64,000 nt of DNA from Paulownia fortunei (GCA_019321725.1 CM033110.1:20453278-20517277), one strand, 5' to 3'. Counted from the stretch's first letter, positions 36,395-50,298 are shown. Notes: generated from the sequence alone by a model not told the origin. Made by a program: numbers and translations.

Positions 36395-37904
36395 TCACTC
36401 AAGATTGCTGCCTGCTACATCCAGTACAAACCGGTATCTTACATCATTTCTTTCCATCCTCTCAAAGGCTTTGTTAACATAGTCTACCTTCACCAACTCT
36501 ATCATAGTTGTCAAACCCTTTTCCACCCAGAAGTTCAGTAACTCCCGCATATCCTTCATGCTTCCAATGAAACTTCCCATAATTGCCTTTTTCCCTGGAT
36601 AATTAACAAGAAGAAATTGAACGGTGTACACATATATTGAGAATATCTGTAACTTATGCATGCTTTCTCTGTGAATTTCAACCTGAATGTTATTATTCTA
36701 AGACAATTGCGTGCAGTTATTTGACTATGTTAGACATCATCGTACCTTGTATCATATCAGTAGCTAGAAACTGAAGTGGCTGAGGAACCGCTCCTACTAT
36801 TAACAGCTTTCCTTCTGCTTTCAGAAGTGAAAGGTATGCTTGCAGGGGGTGAAGAGCGGGAACGGTGTCCAGAATATAGTCAAGGCTGTTTATTGCTTGC
36901 TTTATTTCAGCCTCATTAGTGCTCAACAGAAAAGCGTCTGCATGCAAATGCTCCATGGCCTCCTCTCTTTTCTTCTCAGAAGAGCTTATCACAGTTACGT
37001 GATGACCCATTGCCTTTGCTATCATAACACCCAGGTGACCAACTCCTCCCAAGCCTAATATTCTCCTTTGAAAACCTTACCAGAACCCATAAACTGTTTG
37101 AGAGGACTATAAGCTGTCACCCCAGCACATAGTAGTGGTGCTGCTTGTTCTGGTGCTAGCTTTTCTGGAATTTTAACTGCAAAACTGTTCCCCAAATGTT
37201 GATTAATATCTTCCTCTGTGTGTTATTTGGGTGTATAAAATATAACAAGATATATTTTCCAAACCTCTGATGAATAACAATAGCAGAAGAAAATCCGCCT
37301 TGTGTAGGAGTTCCATCTTTATAGACGTGATTGTAGGTTAAGATTCTGTTGTTGCAGTACTGCTCTAGATTGGAGTTGCACAAAGTACATTCCCCACAAG
37401 AGCCAACAATGCCTCCAACTCCTACTGTATCACCTACTTTGAAATTGTTCACTTCTGAGCCCAGTTCAACAACTTCTCCAACCACTTCATGGCTTCAGCA
37501 TTGATGAAACACGACCGTGAGTGTGAATTAATGCACCATAAAATAGCACGCAGACATGAAATAATGAAACATTAGTAATATCCTTTAATACATACCCTGG
37601 AACCAATGGGTACTTGGTATTGCTACTTAGCTCACCCCTGACCTGATGAAGATCTGTGTGGTCTACTCCACTATACAACACCCTCAACAGCATGTCATCA
37701 GGACCTGTTTCCCTGTTCACAAGGCAATTAATGTATATAAATGTTTCTCTTCCTCATCTTTTTGTCTTTATTTTTTGTTGCCCCCCTCTACCATGGGGTG
37801 AGGGTGGTTTTAGTTAATGAGAGAGACCTGAGATGAAATGAGTAAGGAGAAAGATGACCAGATGAGTCCCTGGCAGCCCAGGCCTTGGCTATTCTTCCCA
37901 CCAT
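36395..37904 (-). pseudogene. CAD-family (MDR) alcohol dehydrogenase-like gene with a frameshift, lacking the first catalytic-zinc Cys
   Basis: Five exons read on the minus strand: 37904-37828 (start MVGRIAKAWAARDSSGHLSP), 37712-37596, 37492 to about 37261, 37176-36746 and 36594-36395. Most borders are GT-AG and join in phase. Features are the VPGHE zinc His, the structural zinc motif [22 protein letters not shown] with the third zinc Cys, the NADP(H) Rossmann loop [10 protein letters not shown] and the C-terminus [10 protein letters not shown]. Normal CADs reduce hydroxycinnamaldehydes or related aldehydes and iminium ions. Oddities: the motif usually written GVCHTDL is GVDHTDL, so the first catalytic zinc ligand is Asp; exon 4 has an indel of about 5 bases near 37062 that meets a TAG before LGLGG; and the exon 3 donor (after HQRF) reads GG or GA rather than GT. 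It is most likely a recent pseudogene, or a gene with a sequencing error. Confidence 0.8.
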
Positions 37905-38012
37905 ATTGGTTAGAACCCAGCTTCAGTTCAAGAGAAAATACTAGTACTATAGCAAGTAGAGATGGAAGGAAAGAAGATGGATGATATTCTGAAACTTGAG
38001 GCTTGGGGGCTG

Positions 38013-38022
38013 TATTTATATA
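38013..38022 (-). promoter_or_regulatory. TATA box of the CAD-like gene
   Basis: On the minus strand TATATAAATA lies about 110 bases upstream of the start codon at 37904. Motif and position only. Confidence 0.45.
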
Positions 38023-39399
38023 AATAAAGACATGCTATTGCAGTTGTCTAGTTTCATCATCTATGGGGTCAGACCTTGACAAACGAAATATAATATGAAG
38101 GAAAGGGATATGCGTATCTGCCAAGCCATAATCATCTCAATTATTGCAGACTGTAGCGGGCGGCTAAGATTAAGAAGGCTATTTCAAATTGAAAACTTTG
38201 GTCTTCTTCAACATAATATATATGAGGTTGTTTTTCTTTCTTTTGTTATTATGCTAAAATAATTGATGTAAATGAAGTTTTTGGTGGTGGATGTCTACGA
38301 ATGCCATTTGATTGGTGTCTGTGTTTGTCAGTATTCTAAAAATAAATTTAAGTTGCATTTGCATGAATTTAGGAAAAAAAATTCAAAATGGATGTATTTG
38401 AAATTCATCATAATAATTTAAAAAATAGTTCAAAATAAGAGTTTAAGAATTTATTGTATCATGTGATTATTTAAACAAGGGCAATGAATTTATCATTATG
38501 AATTTGAAATTCTCAATTTCAAATTCATCAATTAAAACGAAAGATTTAAATCTTTACACATGAGAAGATGAGAGGGATGAAGTAATATTGGAGAATAAGC
38601 TAGTGGCAAAGAGAATGACTGAAGACTGTGCTTGAGCCTGCCCCCTATGCGCATGTGTGTAAAGGGAACAATAGGTTTAGTCCAAGTGGATTAATTCTAA
38701 TTAAATTGTTTTTGTATTATTTGATTCTAATAAGTTTTTTAGACTAAATTCTCCAAATTTGGCGCTTTCAAACTCTAGACATTTTCTATTATTTGGTTCA
38801 AATTACAATAGTTTCACTGAATCTTGAAACGTGGGGCTTTCAAAGGCGTCTCTTTAGCTTTTACCCAAGAATTAGCGGTTGATACTGTTGAGTACACAAC
38901 AATTGTGGTACTAGTTATAAGTGGTCAAATATTACGTAAGAGGAATTAAGAAACCTAAATAGGATGTTGGCAACATTCTTGCCTTCAAACTTTGGACGCA
39001 TTGACAAAAATATTGGCCCATATAAGTAGCAGTCCGGGGTACCATCTGTGAGTAGCCCTTAAGGGCTCCATTTGAGCCCAAGAAGAATGTGGCTTTGGGC
39101 CTTTTAAGTTTTCTGATGTCCCTTCACATGTGCAAGGTACAAAGTGCCATTACCATACGAATCTTTGAATGCCTACGAAGAGACTGGCCATTTTGCTAGC
39201 GAGCAGCCTTAAATGGGTCAACATGTTTTTAAGGAAACGAAAAGAAAGGGGATAACAAGAAAAGAAAAATGATAAAAAAAGAAAATGGAAAAATGGAAAA
39301 AAAGGATTGAGGGTATTAATGGCAATTCACCTGATATAGATGTTGTATAGTATATCCTATATAGGATTGAAAAATAAAAAAATCTATTGTTAAAAAATC

Positions 39400-39680
39400 G
39401 TTCGAGTTTAATTCATTAATTTAACAAATCAAATTGTAATATATTTTTTTCAGATTTGAAATTTGATTTAAATTCAATTCAATTAGTAAAAAATAAAAAT
39501 ATATATATAAAGAAATCAACCTACTCGAGTTCGATTCGTGTTTGACTCGATTAAATATCGTTCAAACTCGATTTGATTAACAATCAAAACAAATTCGAAT
39601 ATAATTTTTAAAAATTGATAAAAATTCAAACAAACTCGAATACTAATATATTTGATTCGAATCGATTCATTTTGCTAATA
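39400..39680. repeat. Dispersed plant repeat with recurring TTCGAxTTCGAxTCGA-like motifs
   Basis: Many overlapping ACTCGA, TTCGAAT and GATTCGAATCGATT words occur in an AT-rich setting, a texture common in degenerate interspersed plant repeats. No ends could be set. Confidence 0.4.
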
Positions 39681-40197
39681 TATAATTCCGAGATGTTAAA
39701 AATGATAGCAAAATTTTTATTTTGGGGGTAGTTAGCATTTTGTTTAAGGGAACAAAATGCACTTTGTTTAAGGGAACAAAATGTACTTGACCCTAACCTT
39801 TTTAATAGACATTCCAGTGCAATAATATTTTCCTCGACATTTTTAAAACGTGCCGACTTTTCTATTTCGTAAATCCCTAAAAGGCTAATAATATTTTCAC
39901 AATACTCAAATACTGTACATTATTTGAGGGGCAAATAAAGAATTTCGCAATTAGAAATATTCAAGCCATGTTCAGAATGAGCACATGGTGTGATGGCATG
40001 ATACAATTATAACCACATCCACCTACCCCCCAGCCCCTCCTCAGTCCTTCCCTCCCCCTTGTATAGCAGAGTTCAATCCCTGGCTGAGAGCATTGAGAGT
40101 TCTCATAGACTGAACCTTACTGTTTTTCTTCAACGATCAAATCAATGGTCTGAACCCCCAAATCATCCCATTTTTCTTCTAAGCTTTTTCCCCAGTC

Positions 40198-43100
40198 ATG
40201 GAAACGCTCCATCCCCCTACCATATCAAAGTTCCCCTTAAACTCCAAAACCAGAAAATTCAAACTCAAAATCAACCAAAATTTCCCATACCCCAAAAAAC
40301 CTACGCCCCTGATCTCCCTCCGTACCATCTTCCATTTACCCATCATTAAATGCTCGGCCTACTCCCACCACCACGCCCACCACGACCTTCATGCCCACCA
40401 TCATCACGACGATGATCGCCACCACCACCACCATCATCATGGTCATAGTCATGGTGGTTGTGATGCTCCCCTGACAAAATCTCAGGAAAGTTTCCTTCGT
40501 TTTGCAGAGGTTATCAAGTGGACTGACCTGGCAAACTTCTTAAGGGAGCATTTGGAGCTCTGCTGCTGCGCGGCGGCTCTCTTTCTAGCTGCCGCCGCTT
40601 GTCCTTACTTGCTTCCCAAGCCCGCCGCCAATCCTCTTCGGCAAGCTTTTACTCTCATTGCCTTCCCTCTTGTTGGGGTAATTTAACAATTTGAGCAACT
40701 AGATTTTGCTTTTTCAGTGAAAACTCATTATTGCCTTTCCTTTATGTGAACTTCCTTGCTCTATATTTTTTGTTGATGTACAGGTGTCAGCATCGTTTGA
40801 TGCTACGATGGATATTATGGGTGGAAAAATTAACATTCATGTACTCATGGCGTTGGCTGCATTTGCATCAGTGTTCATGGGGAATGCCTTGGAAGGTGGA
40901 TTGCTTTTAGCCATGTTTAATTTGGCTCATATTGCAGAGGAGTACTTTACGAGCAAGTCTAAGATTGATGTCAAGGAATTGAAAGAGAACCATCCTGAAT
41001 TTGCGCTTGTGTTGGATGTGGAGAACGGGAATTCTCCAAGTTTTTCTGATTTGATGTACCACAAAGTTCCCGTGAATGATTTGGAAGTCGGATCATACAT
41101 ATTAGTCAAAGCTGGTGAGGTCTGTGCTTTGTGTGTATCTATTTATCAGGGTCCAATATGTTTATGTTGTGTTGTGGTGTCTTTTTCTTAAACAGTGTTG
41201 CTTCTGCAACTCTTATAGTTTATCTACAGACCAATCCTGCTAGTGAACTTGAATGTGATATATATATGCTTCTCCTTGTACTATGTACCTGAGCAAGTTT
41301 AAGCATATAACTGCTATGAGCCGATTGTGTTCAAGACATGTAACCAGTCTTAGAACTAAGATGCGACTCCCTAGACATGTGAAAGCAAGCAAAAATTAAG
41401 CAAGTATAAGAAAAAGTGAGAAAATGATCATGCCACAATCTAAATTAGTGAGGAAAGGATGCCAATTTAATTCTGTAAGTGTGTCCTTTTTATCTTCAAA
41501 GCTAAATGTTTATGGTGAATTATAAGACCCGTGACACAGAGACATTAATTTGTGAATACGAACTAGTGGGTTTGAAAAACCCCTTTGTATTCCCAATTAA
41601 TTGGCACAAGATGTTGTGCCAATTAATTTTTGAATCTTCTTTAAAATTTGTTTACTCTATCGGTTTGAAAAAGAATAGTGGTTTTCTAGCTCTTAAGAAA
41701 TATAGATGTCAAGTTGGTGAGGTTTTTTGGTGCGTGGTGAAAATAGTCTTTGATGCTTTTGAGGACTTGATATGCAAGCATATTTGGGATGACAGATTGA
41801 ACTATCCGTTGCCTTTCATTGTGCTGTTTAGTCTTGTTGTCCTGCTTGTCTTTCAGCCTGTATAGATTTAACTATATAGCCTCACTTCCAGTTCCTTGGT
41901 CATCGCACTCTTGTGGATTGTGTTTCTTGAACTTAGCTTGTAATTTAATGTTTGATTCAGCACTCAAGGCTGAACTGGCTAACTTTGTTTTATGATAGAG
42001 CATGTTTGTTAATACGTAAGTAGCATCACTTAAAATAAGAATACTGTCTTAAGGTCTTTTACAATTTTAAGCTAATATCCCTTTGACTCATTCTTGATAA
42101 ACAGATATTGCGCTTAGCGTAATTACGTCAAATTTACGTGCATGATGTGACAATTAGTTAGCATATGTTCCAATGATATCCAATATCTAGTTTCATGTTT
42201 AATCAAATAATGCTTCATCTTGGTACGTACATAAATTGTCATCAAGTGTTGAGCATTTAGTTTTTGGTTTCACTAAAGATCCACTTAAGCTTTACTACGG
42301 TTTACACTTATCATCAAAGTTTTTGGCACACTTTTTAATTTATCGTAACAGTTTGAATTTGATGCTAGCCCCTTTCTTTCTATTAATACATAAGAATGCT
42401 ACAGCTTCTTTTTATTCCTAATAAAAACAAGTTTCATGAAGTTGTCTACTCTATATATGTTGTTTTATTTGTTTCTGATGCTTGTGGACAAATTGCGCAT
42501 CAACTGTTCCCTGTTGTTTTTCTTTCTACCATGTGTCAGGAGCATTTTGGATAGGCCATGAAATACTATTAAGTTTGTTGAGGCTCAAAAGATTATATTA
42601 TCTTCTTTCCTGAAGAATTTCAGTCTTTTGCAATTTCTACCTAAGCATGTCCTTCAGACTTTGGTCGATCAAGTAATGGACTGTTAAGCCTCCAATCATT
42701 TCCTTCTAAAACCATGAGCTATTAATCTAGAAAAGAGGCTAAGAATCTCTACCTCATATATGGCCTGTGAATCTCAGTATTGGTACATTATAATTGTGGT
42801 GAAGGGGTTATAGAATTGTTCATGCCTTAATCAGATTTTGGTCTGATGCAGAACCTCTGATAATTGCTGATTTATAGGTTTGAATTACATTTTATCAGTA
42901 GTTTTTGTATGTATATGAATTTATCTGGAACTATCTTAATGCTAATCTTCATTATGTGCAGTCAGTGCCGGTTGACTGTGATGTCATCCAAGGTAGATCA
43001 ACTATTACTATAGAGCACTTGACTGGGGAAGTCAAACCTGTAGAAAAGAAAGTTGGAGACAACATTCCTGGTGGTGCTCGGAACCTGGATGGTATGATGA

Positions 43101-46100
43101 TTGTTAAGGTATGCTTGCAGACTTGTCTGTGTCATAGCATATCAGTATATACTTAGGTTGAAAATATTTTAGACCTTGCTGGATAAGAGTCCAGTAAAAT
43201 ATTGCACATCTTATTATTTTTATCTTATTCCTTTTTTTCTTTTTTCTTTTTTTCGGGGGGGTTTTAACCGAATTAATGGAGAAGTTAATGAACAGAATTA
43301 ATATTCTCATGAGTTTTTTATTCAGTGAATATCCTCCCGTGAAGTATGCATTAATCTTTTCTCAAGTTTATTTCGTGACATTTGACCTGATAAACTGGAA
43401 CATGAGCTTTCTTATGACATAATATGGGTAAACAAGTTGAATCATTGTTTGAGTAGCTTCTGTTTTGGTGATAAAGCAGTCATCAAATGATGTAAAAAAT
43501 GTTATTCTTGTAATTATAATATTACAGAAAATTTGAGGTTGGATATCATTATAAAAACTTATAAGGATTTACATGATATTGTTAGTTATTTTTCTTTATT
43601 TTTGGCATATTAACAGGAGTTCTTGATGGGATGTTCTGATAATTTGACAATAAGTATATAAAAATTATTCCTTTGCCCATGGACTGCCAATTTTCACATC
43701 ATTAAAACTTCGTTACTGCCTTGGAAATGTACTTTTATAGCTTTCCATCATTCTTTGCTAAGTTGATTTGTTCAATTTAGGCAAAAAAGACATGGAAAGA
43801 ATCGATGCTGAGTAGAATTGTGCAACTGACTGAAGAAGCTCAACAGAGTAAACCTAAGCTTCAAAGGTGGCTTGATACGTTTGGGGAGCAGTACAGCAAA
43901 GCAGTTATAATTTTATCTGCTGCCATCGCATTGATGGGGCCAGTTCTCTTTAAGTGGCCTTTTTTCAGTACATCAGGTATAGTGTGGGTCAGTTTTTTTA
44001 CAACTTATTTTTCTTTTCTTGGTTATCCTGAAATTATTCAAACAATTTACCCCCACCCCCTAAGGGGGCAACACGGTGAAAGAAAGTATGGGAAGAACAG
44101 AAGAACAAATAATAATTAGAAATAGAAAAGAGGGAGATATTACAAAGAACTGTATATCTGGTAATATATGCTCGAAGGCAATCATTACCTTTCTGCAGAG
44201 TTGAAGCCATGTTGTGCCTTTTAATGACCTTCTGTCAATTTGTCCATTTATGTGTATATGCATGCAGCGTGTTTTCTTGTGGGTATTTTATGAGGCTATT
44301 TATTTAACTCTGTATAATTTAGTAATTTTATTTAGTTCTGTAGTTTGCAGAGGATCAGTTTACCGGGCACTGGGGCTTATGGTAGCTGCATCACCATGTG
44401 CACTGGCTGTAGCACCATTGGTGTATGCAACTGCAATTAGTGCTTGTGCAAGAAAGGTATTTGTCAATTTCATGTAATGTGTAAAGTTTAGCTGGTCTGT
44501 TTCATGGCTTATCTTAACTCAACTCTCATGGATCACATCTTTTTCGTGTTATTCAATTGGAAACATGTCATAGTTGCTTGATGAGCGTGGCTAATTGGAG
44601 GAATATTTACTACTACCCCCATTCAATATAATCTCGAGTTGGTGATGCTGACTCGACTATTTTCCAACAATGAACAATTTGATTAATTTATTTAAAAGGT
44701 GTTTGTTGATATTAAACAACATATTATGTATTACAATTTGAAAGCTTTATAATGCTCCCTCCGTCCAGGTGACGAATATGACTTTGCATAGGTGAGGATT
44801 GAAAAAAAGAAAGAGTGAACTTCTGTGTGTTTTTATAGTTTTTCACGCAAAAGTAGCGTTGGACAAATAGTGGCTGTGACGTTGTTGCTTTAAATGAAGG
44901 TAACTTAGGAAAGTAAATTGCTATATTAGGTAATATAAAATTATTTGTGGATATCAAAAAGCAAATGGGAGCTTTCGAACCCTGAATTAGGGAATATCAA
45001 AATCGTTTGTTTTGCAGCAAAAAGAATATTCTAGAGTGGATGTAGTTTAATCAGCTGATATCTAACTGCTGGTAAAATTGTCTTACACACACAAATATTG
45101 TTCCTAAGCCTTGTAACATGAGACTTAGATGTATATTTTGTTTCACTAGCTGCTCTAGAAGAATAGTGAGATGAAAATGATTTTTTTAAAATTTGACTAA
45201 AACCGTGGGCTGAATTTCACATAAATGTGTGCTCCTACTTGTTTGCTCCCTTGATGAACATCATAAGCATTTACCTTTTTAACAGGGAATCTTGCTTAAG
45301 GGGGGACATGTCCTAGATGCGCTAGCATCATGCCAGAATATTGCATTTGATAAAACAGGCACATTGACGACTGGGGAATTCATGTGCAAGGCAATTGAAC
45401 CAATACATGGACATGTTAGCAACGAGAAGCAGATTGCTTCTTGTTGTGTACCCAGCTGTGAGAAAGAAGCTCTAGCTGTGGCTGCTGCCATGGAGAAGGG
45501 AACTACTCACCCTATTGGAAGGTTGCTTAATTTTAGTTGCTATATCCTACATAGCATGCTGGTCAATTGCAATATACCTTATCATTTCTAGTCTATTTTA
45601 TTCTATCTCAGTTTGAGTTGTGGAGTAGGGTCATACTGGAGGGTGAAGACCTAATTTAGCTCATATTACCCTATTAAGTAAGGCACAAAAAGATGCCCTG
45701 ACCAGAAAGAGTTCTTTTCTTTTCTAACAATGGCGTTTATAACATATTTTCTAGAGAAACAAATGAGATTGGGTGTGAACCAGATAGGAATTTGACCATG
45801 ACTGGAGTTCTAATGCTGTTGAAAAGGGCCTGCTTGTATTCAACTTGGTCATGACTTATGATACTGACAATCATTTGGTCTTGGATCTTTAGTGGGTTCT
45901 GTCTTTGATACAGAAAATTTGACGAATCATTTAAATTTCTGAATTGTGATGGTGTTTGTGCTTAAAAATGGTCGCCAGACCAACATTTGAATTGAGATAG
46001 TCTTAGTTCCTTTAATGGTGCAGAGCGGTTGTGGATCATAGCATTGGGAAGGATCTCCCTCCAGTTTCTGTTGAAAGTTTCGAGAATCTGCCTGGCAGGG

Positions 46101-48654
46101 GCCTTTTTGCGACAATATCTAGCATTGAGGTATTGAATTTCTAATTACTAGGATTCTTTTTGAGATACTCACTAGTATATGAATTTGCACAGCCTCTTCA
46201 CTTTGGTACAATTGGTTTTAGGATGTCTTGAATGATCAATGGCCATGCCTTTAAATTTTAGCCCCTATTCACTTAATCTAGTTGTACAATGCTCATTTAT
46301 GCATTAATGACCTTTGGATTAGCTACTGTTTTCCTGTTGTCCATTTTGCTCCTTAAAGAGGAATTCTTACTCACTTGTAAGAAAATGATATTGAATTTGA
46401 TTGAGTTCATCTATGCCTTTATGAGCTTAAGATTATTCTAATGAATGAGGGAGTTCTTTTGCGCACACCCCCCATACTATTTTAAAGTAACTGGCGAATT
46501 AAGTCTGCTGTCATTCTGTTTGCTATAGCCAGGGTTTGGAGGTGGTAAACCATTGAAAGCTTCAATTGGCTCTGTGGAGTACATCACTTCTCTTTTTACA
46601 TCAGATGATGAATCAAAAAAATTCGAAGAGGCAGTTAGCACGTCTTCTTATGGAAGTGACTTTGTTCGTGCTGCTCTTTCAGTCAATAATGAGAAGGTGA
46701 ATGTTTGGTAGTCTTTATGAACTAATTTGAGGGTTGAAGGCGGGCTTGGAATTTGTAACCATATTTGGTAGATTACTCTTATTTTCCAAGTGTTTCTAAA
46801 AGGTATGGTTGGTGTCTAAACTACGAAAAGTGGAATTTAGTTCTCTCTCTCTCTATCTCTCTCTCTCTCTCTTCATGTCACCCTGTTGTTATTGACGCAG
46901 TTCTTTTTGCTTGCTTTTCTACCTTTCCCTCTTTAAACTACCAGTTTTTATTTAGCTTTAGGAACCGATTATTTGTGAGAAGCCATGAGGTTTATAATTT
47001 TTTACCATACATGCACCTTCTCTTCAAACCAGTCAGAACATGTGGAACAAGAATTTTGGAAATGGGGATATAGGCTTTTGAAAATCGGGTCAAAAATGGT
47101 TGTTTTAATGTGAAAAAAGTTTGCAGCCCTAGGTTTCAGAAATTGCACCAACAACGTGTTCTCATGATTTCGAAGTTTGAAATTCTGAAAACAGAAATGA
47201 AAATGAAACCAAACAGGGCCTTATCTTTTTTCTCTTGCAGGTTACACTGTTTCATTTTGAAGATAAGCCTCGAGCTGGTTCTTTGGATGTTATAAAGTCC
47301 TTGCAAGATGAAGGAAATGTCCGTGTTATGATGTTAACTGGAGATCATGAGTTGAGTGCATGGAGAGTGGCAAATGCTGTGGGCATCAAAGAAGTTCACT
47401 GTGGCCTAAAGCCGGAGGACAAACTTTATCATGTGACAAATATTTCAAGAGATACAGGTGGCACTTTCTACTCTCTCCATACCTAACACAGATACTGTTG
47501 ATGGATTTCTCTGGTGTGTGTGTGTGTGTGTGTGTGTGAGTGAGAGAGAGAGAGAGAGAGAATCCTGGAGTACATGTCCCCCTAAACATGTCATCAATAT
47601 TGATCCTTACTGGTTAGCTCATATGAACTGTTCTTTGCTAGGGAACTACTTTTCTATCTTGACCTTCTGTCTGTTTAGGATGTTTGTTTGGAAAATGCTA
47701 ATACTGTATCTTTTGTTAAATATGCATGCTAATAGCTAATCTGGCATGATATATATGATTCAAGAATAAAACTGGACTTGTGATGATCTGCTTCAGCTTT
47801 TGATTTACTTTTACAGGTGGGGGCCTTATAATGGTAGGTGATGGTATTAATGATGCACCTGCCTTGGCTGCCGCCACCGTGGGTATTGTTCTAGCAGAGC
47901 GTGCCAGTGCAACTGCAATAGCTGTTGCTGATGTGCTTTTGCTGCAAGACAATATTTCAGGGGTTCCATTCTGTGTCGCTAAATCTCGGCAAACTACTTC
48001 TTTGGTATTTCCTATTTTTTGGTGGTGGTTTTTGTGATTATCATTTGTTTTCTTATAATTTTGATTTTAATGCTGTGTGTACATGCAGGTTAAGCAAAAT
48101 GTTGCACTTGCATTATCTAGCATCTTTTTGGCCTCTCTTACATCTGTTTTGGGATTTCTACCACTTTGGCTAACAGTAAGTTTATGCACAAGAATTTTCT
48201 TTTACAGCTGCTTGTTCGCATTTCTTTTCAGATACATATTTATAAATACCTGGCAAGTAAAAACCACTTCAATACCTTCATTAGAAATTTCATTGTAATT
48301 CTTTTGGCAAACTCCAGAGAACCCTCTCACAACTTTAATTGTCATAATCTTGACTTGAGAGAAGTTCTTTGCCATACTCAAAATCTCTTAACATTTGCTG
48401 CCATGGGCTGCTTTACTTTCTAATGAAGGTTATACTTTCTTGACTTTTATCTTTATCTTTATGTCAATGTGCAGGTCCTTCTTCATGAAGGTGGGACTCT
48501 TCTTGTTTGTCTGAATTCCATCCGCGCTCTGAATGCCCCAGCATGGTCCTGGAGGCATGATCTTCTGCAACTTATTGATAAACTAAAATCGCTGGTTATA
48601 TGCTTTGGGAAGCGTGGCACTGATCATGGCGCCATCCAAGCTGCACCTTTGTAA
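40198..48654 (+). CDS. HMA1: HMA1-type P1B-4 heavy-metal-transporting ATPase, chloroplast envelope type
   Basis: Twelve exons join in phase to 817 residues, close to Arabidopsis HMA1: 40198-40677, 40784-41119, 42962-43108, 43781-43976, 44344-44456, 45286-45521, 46024-46129, 46529-46696, 47241-47457, 47817-48004, 48089-48175, 48475-48654. The first 55 residues are basic and Ser/Pro-rich, like a plastid transit peptide. A His-rich region follows (about 57-87), typical of HMA1 and probably metal binding. Then come membrane helices, the actuator TGE, the SPC transmembrane motif (403-405), the phosphorylation site DKTGT (Asp446), the HP locus HPIGR, TGD, GDGINDAP and the HEGGT motif in the last helix. 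SPC plus HEGGT defines P1B-4. Such pumps move Zn, Cu, Co or Ca across the chloroplast envelope. All catalytic residues look intact. Introns 2 (1.84 kb) and 5 are long. Confidence 0.96.
44753..44973. mobile_element. Possible Stowaway-like MITE in HMA1 intron 5
   Basis: The left end GCTCCCTCCGTCCAGG matches the well-known Stowaway terminal CTCCCTCCGTCC. The right end, TGGATATCAAAAAGCAAATGGGAGC, is only a partial inverse (GCTCCC). The length of about 220 bases is typical. The right border is weak, so this is tentative. Confidence 0.35.
46841..46872. repeat. (CT)n microsatellite in HMA1 intron 8
   Basis: About fifteen CT units with one interruption. Confidence 0.95.
47513..47560. repeat. Compound (TG)n(AG)n microsatellite in HMA1 intron 9
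   Basis: About thirteen TG units run into about eleven AG units, starting 56 bases after the exon 9 donor. Confidence 0.95.
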
Positions 48655-50298
48655 TTACACCGTTTTCATTCATTTTGGCTGGTTTTAGGGTTCAGACAAA
48701 TCAACTTTTTTGAATTGTGAATAGATTGGTTTGAACTCTGTTTAGGTATATGATGACCAAACAATTTTATGTTCCTAAAGTTAACTCGATAGATATGGTA
48801 GCCTATTGCAAGTTTTACATTAAGGGGCGATGAATCTCCCTTTCTTCATGAGCTCTATCAGAGAGTATTCGAAATGACAACCTTGATCATAGCTGTGATT
48901 TTATGCAGCGAACCTTACTGGTTTTAGGAGTTGATCGTTATCTTCATCATCTTCGCTTTCTTGTTGAATCTTCTGTCTTTGGAGTCAAATTTGGTGCTGG
49001 ACAAAGCATTAACGTTATGCCTTGTAATCGCGCACCTAGTCCTTTAATATGTTTTGACACGGAATCTTAAAAAGATAATGAAAGCAATTCTCATTATCTT
49101 GAGACACAATGGATTAGATAAGGCAGCTGTATCTGTATATATTACTTGGAGACTGAAAAAAAATGTGGATAAAAAATTAAGAAAATAAGAATAACAGAGA
49201 ATTTGAGCAATTTGGAAACAATGCCTTCTTAAAACATCCATATGACTTCTGCTCGCTAATAAATGTGCCAATCTCAAAACCACCCCTAAACGAAGATTCT
49301 AAATTCCAGGCATTATTTCATTTCCTTTTCACTCAACCAAAAAAGTCCCCACTTACCATAGATATTCTCCTATTTTTTCCAATAAATTGCCGCAGATATT
49401 CTCACTTCTCTTGCCACCTTTATTTATTTGAGGGTCCAGAATCTAGATTACCCATAATCGCCCCCCCGTTTCTGTTTTAAAAATGTTTGCATTTATGATT
49501 TTTAGTATAGTACAGTAAGGATCCATCAGACTTTATTGTCCACAGTGCATATGGTTCTGTTTTGCTGCTACTGCTTCTGTTGCGGCAGTAAATATTTGAG
49601 CTCAGAAACAGTGCCCCATTATGAAGTAAAATTTAGGGATGAGAATAATCTCTTAAGGCATTTTCAATCTGTCAGCTAATGGCAAAATAGCTGTAGCCTG
49701 TGGGGAAACAACCAAATACAACTTAATTTCATAAACAAAAGAGGATTCTGCACCAGTCCCACATTCAGTCTACTACTACTTTTTTCGTCTTGCTTTCAAT
49801 TCTTTTGATCATTCAATATGAATTTCACCCTCTTCCTCCAAATTTCCATGAACATTTGCTTACACAACCCGAAAAACACAAAATTTAATTTAATTTAGAA
49901 ACTAACCAAAAAATAAAAGTGCAAAGAATGAAATGAAGAAGACTTGATTGAAATTTAATTTACTCTTTTTCTTTTGGGGTTCTCATTCTCTCTTTCTTTT
50001 CTTTTTTTTTTTTTTCTTCCTCCTAAAATCTGCCAGGAGATGGATATAATTTTTTTGAAAAAAGATGCAATCTTTCAGCTCCCTCACCTATTCTCTCAAC
50101 TCTTCTTATTATACCCATCACCTCCTTTTTCCTCACTGTACAATACCGAAATTATTATTTTTTTGCCATTTTTTAACTTTTAAGAAAAAAAAAAAAAACT
50201 AAACTCCAGACTAAACAAGAAACAGAGATCGTTTCTTTCTCTCATCATCCCTCTATCTCTGATTTTGCTTTTGTCCACAAAAAGCATATATTAATCAA
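48655..50298. other. Intergenic between HMA1 and the MYB gene
   Basis: There is no gene. It is the shared 3' side of two convergent genes (HMA1 on plus, MYB on minus). T-rich and A-rich runs near 50000-50200 lie close to the MYB 3' end. Confidence 0.55.

Larger units (their letters stand above)
37905..40197. other. Spacer between the CAD-like gene and HMA1
   Basis: There is no gene. It contains the promoter of the minus-strand CAD-like gene, a TCGA-rich dispersed repeat at about 39400-39680, and the promoter side of HMA1. Confidence 0.55.

Noticed and set aside
36188..36541. Plus-strand open frame of 117 codons
   Set aside because: Its 3' half is antisense to exon 5 of the CAD-like gene, and it has no domain.
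41506..41865. 119-codon open frame inside HMA1 intron 2
   Set aside because: No motif is recognised, it lies wholly within an intron, and its composition resembles the surrounding non-coding DNA.
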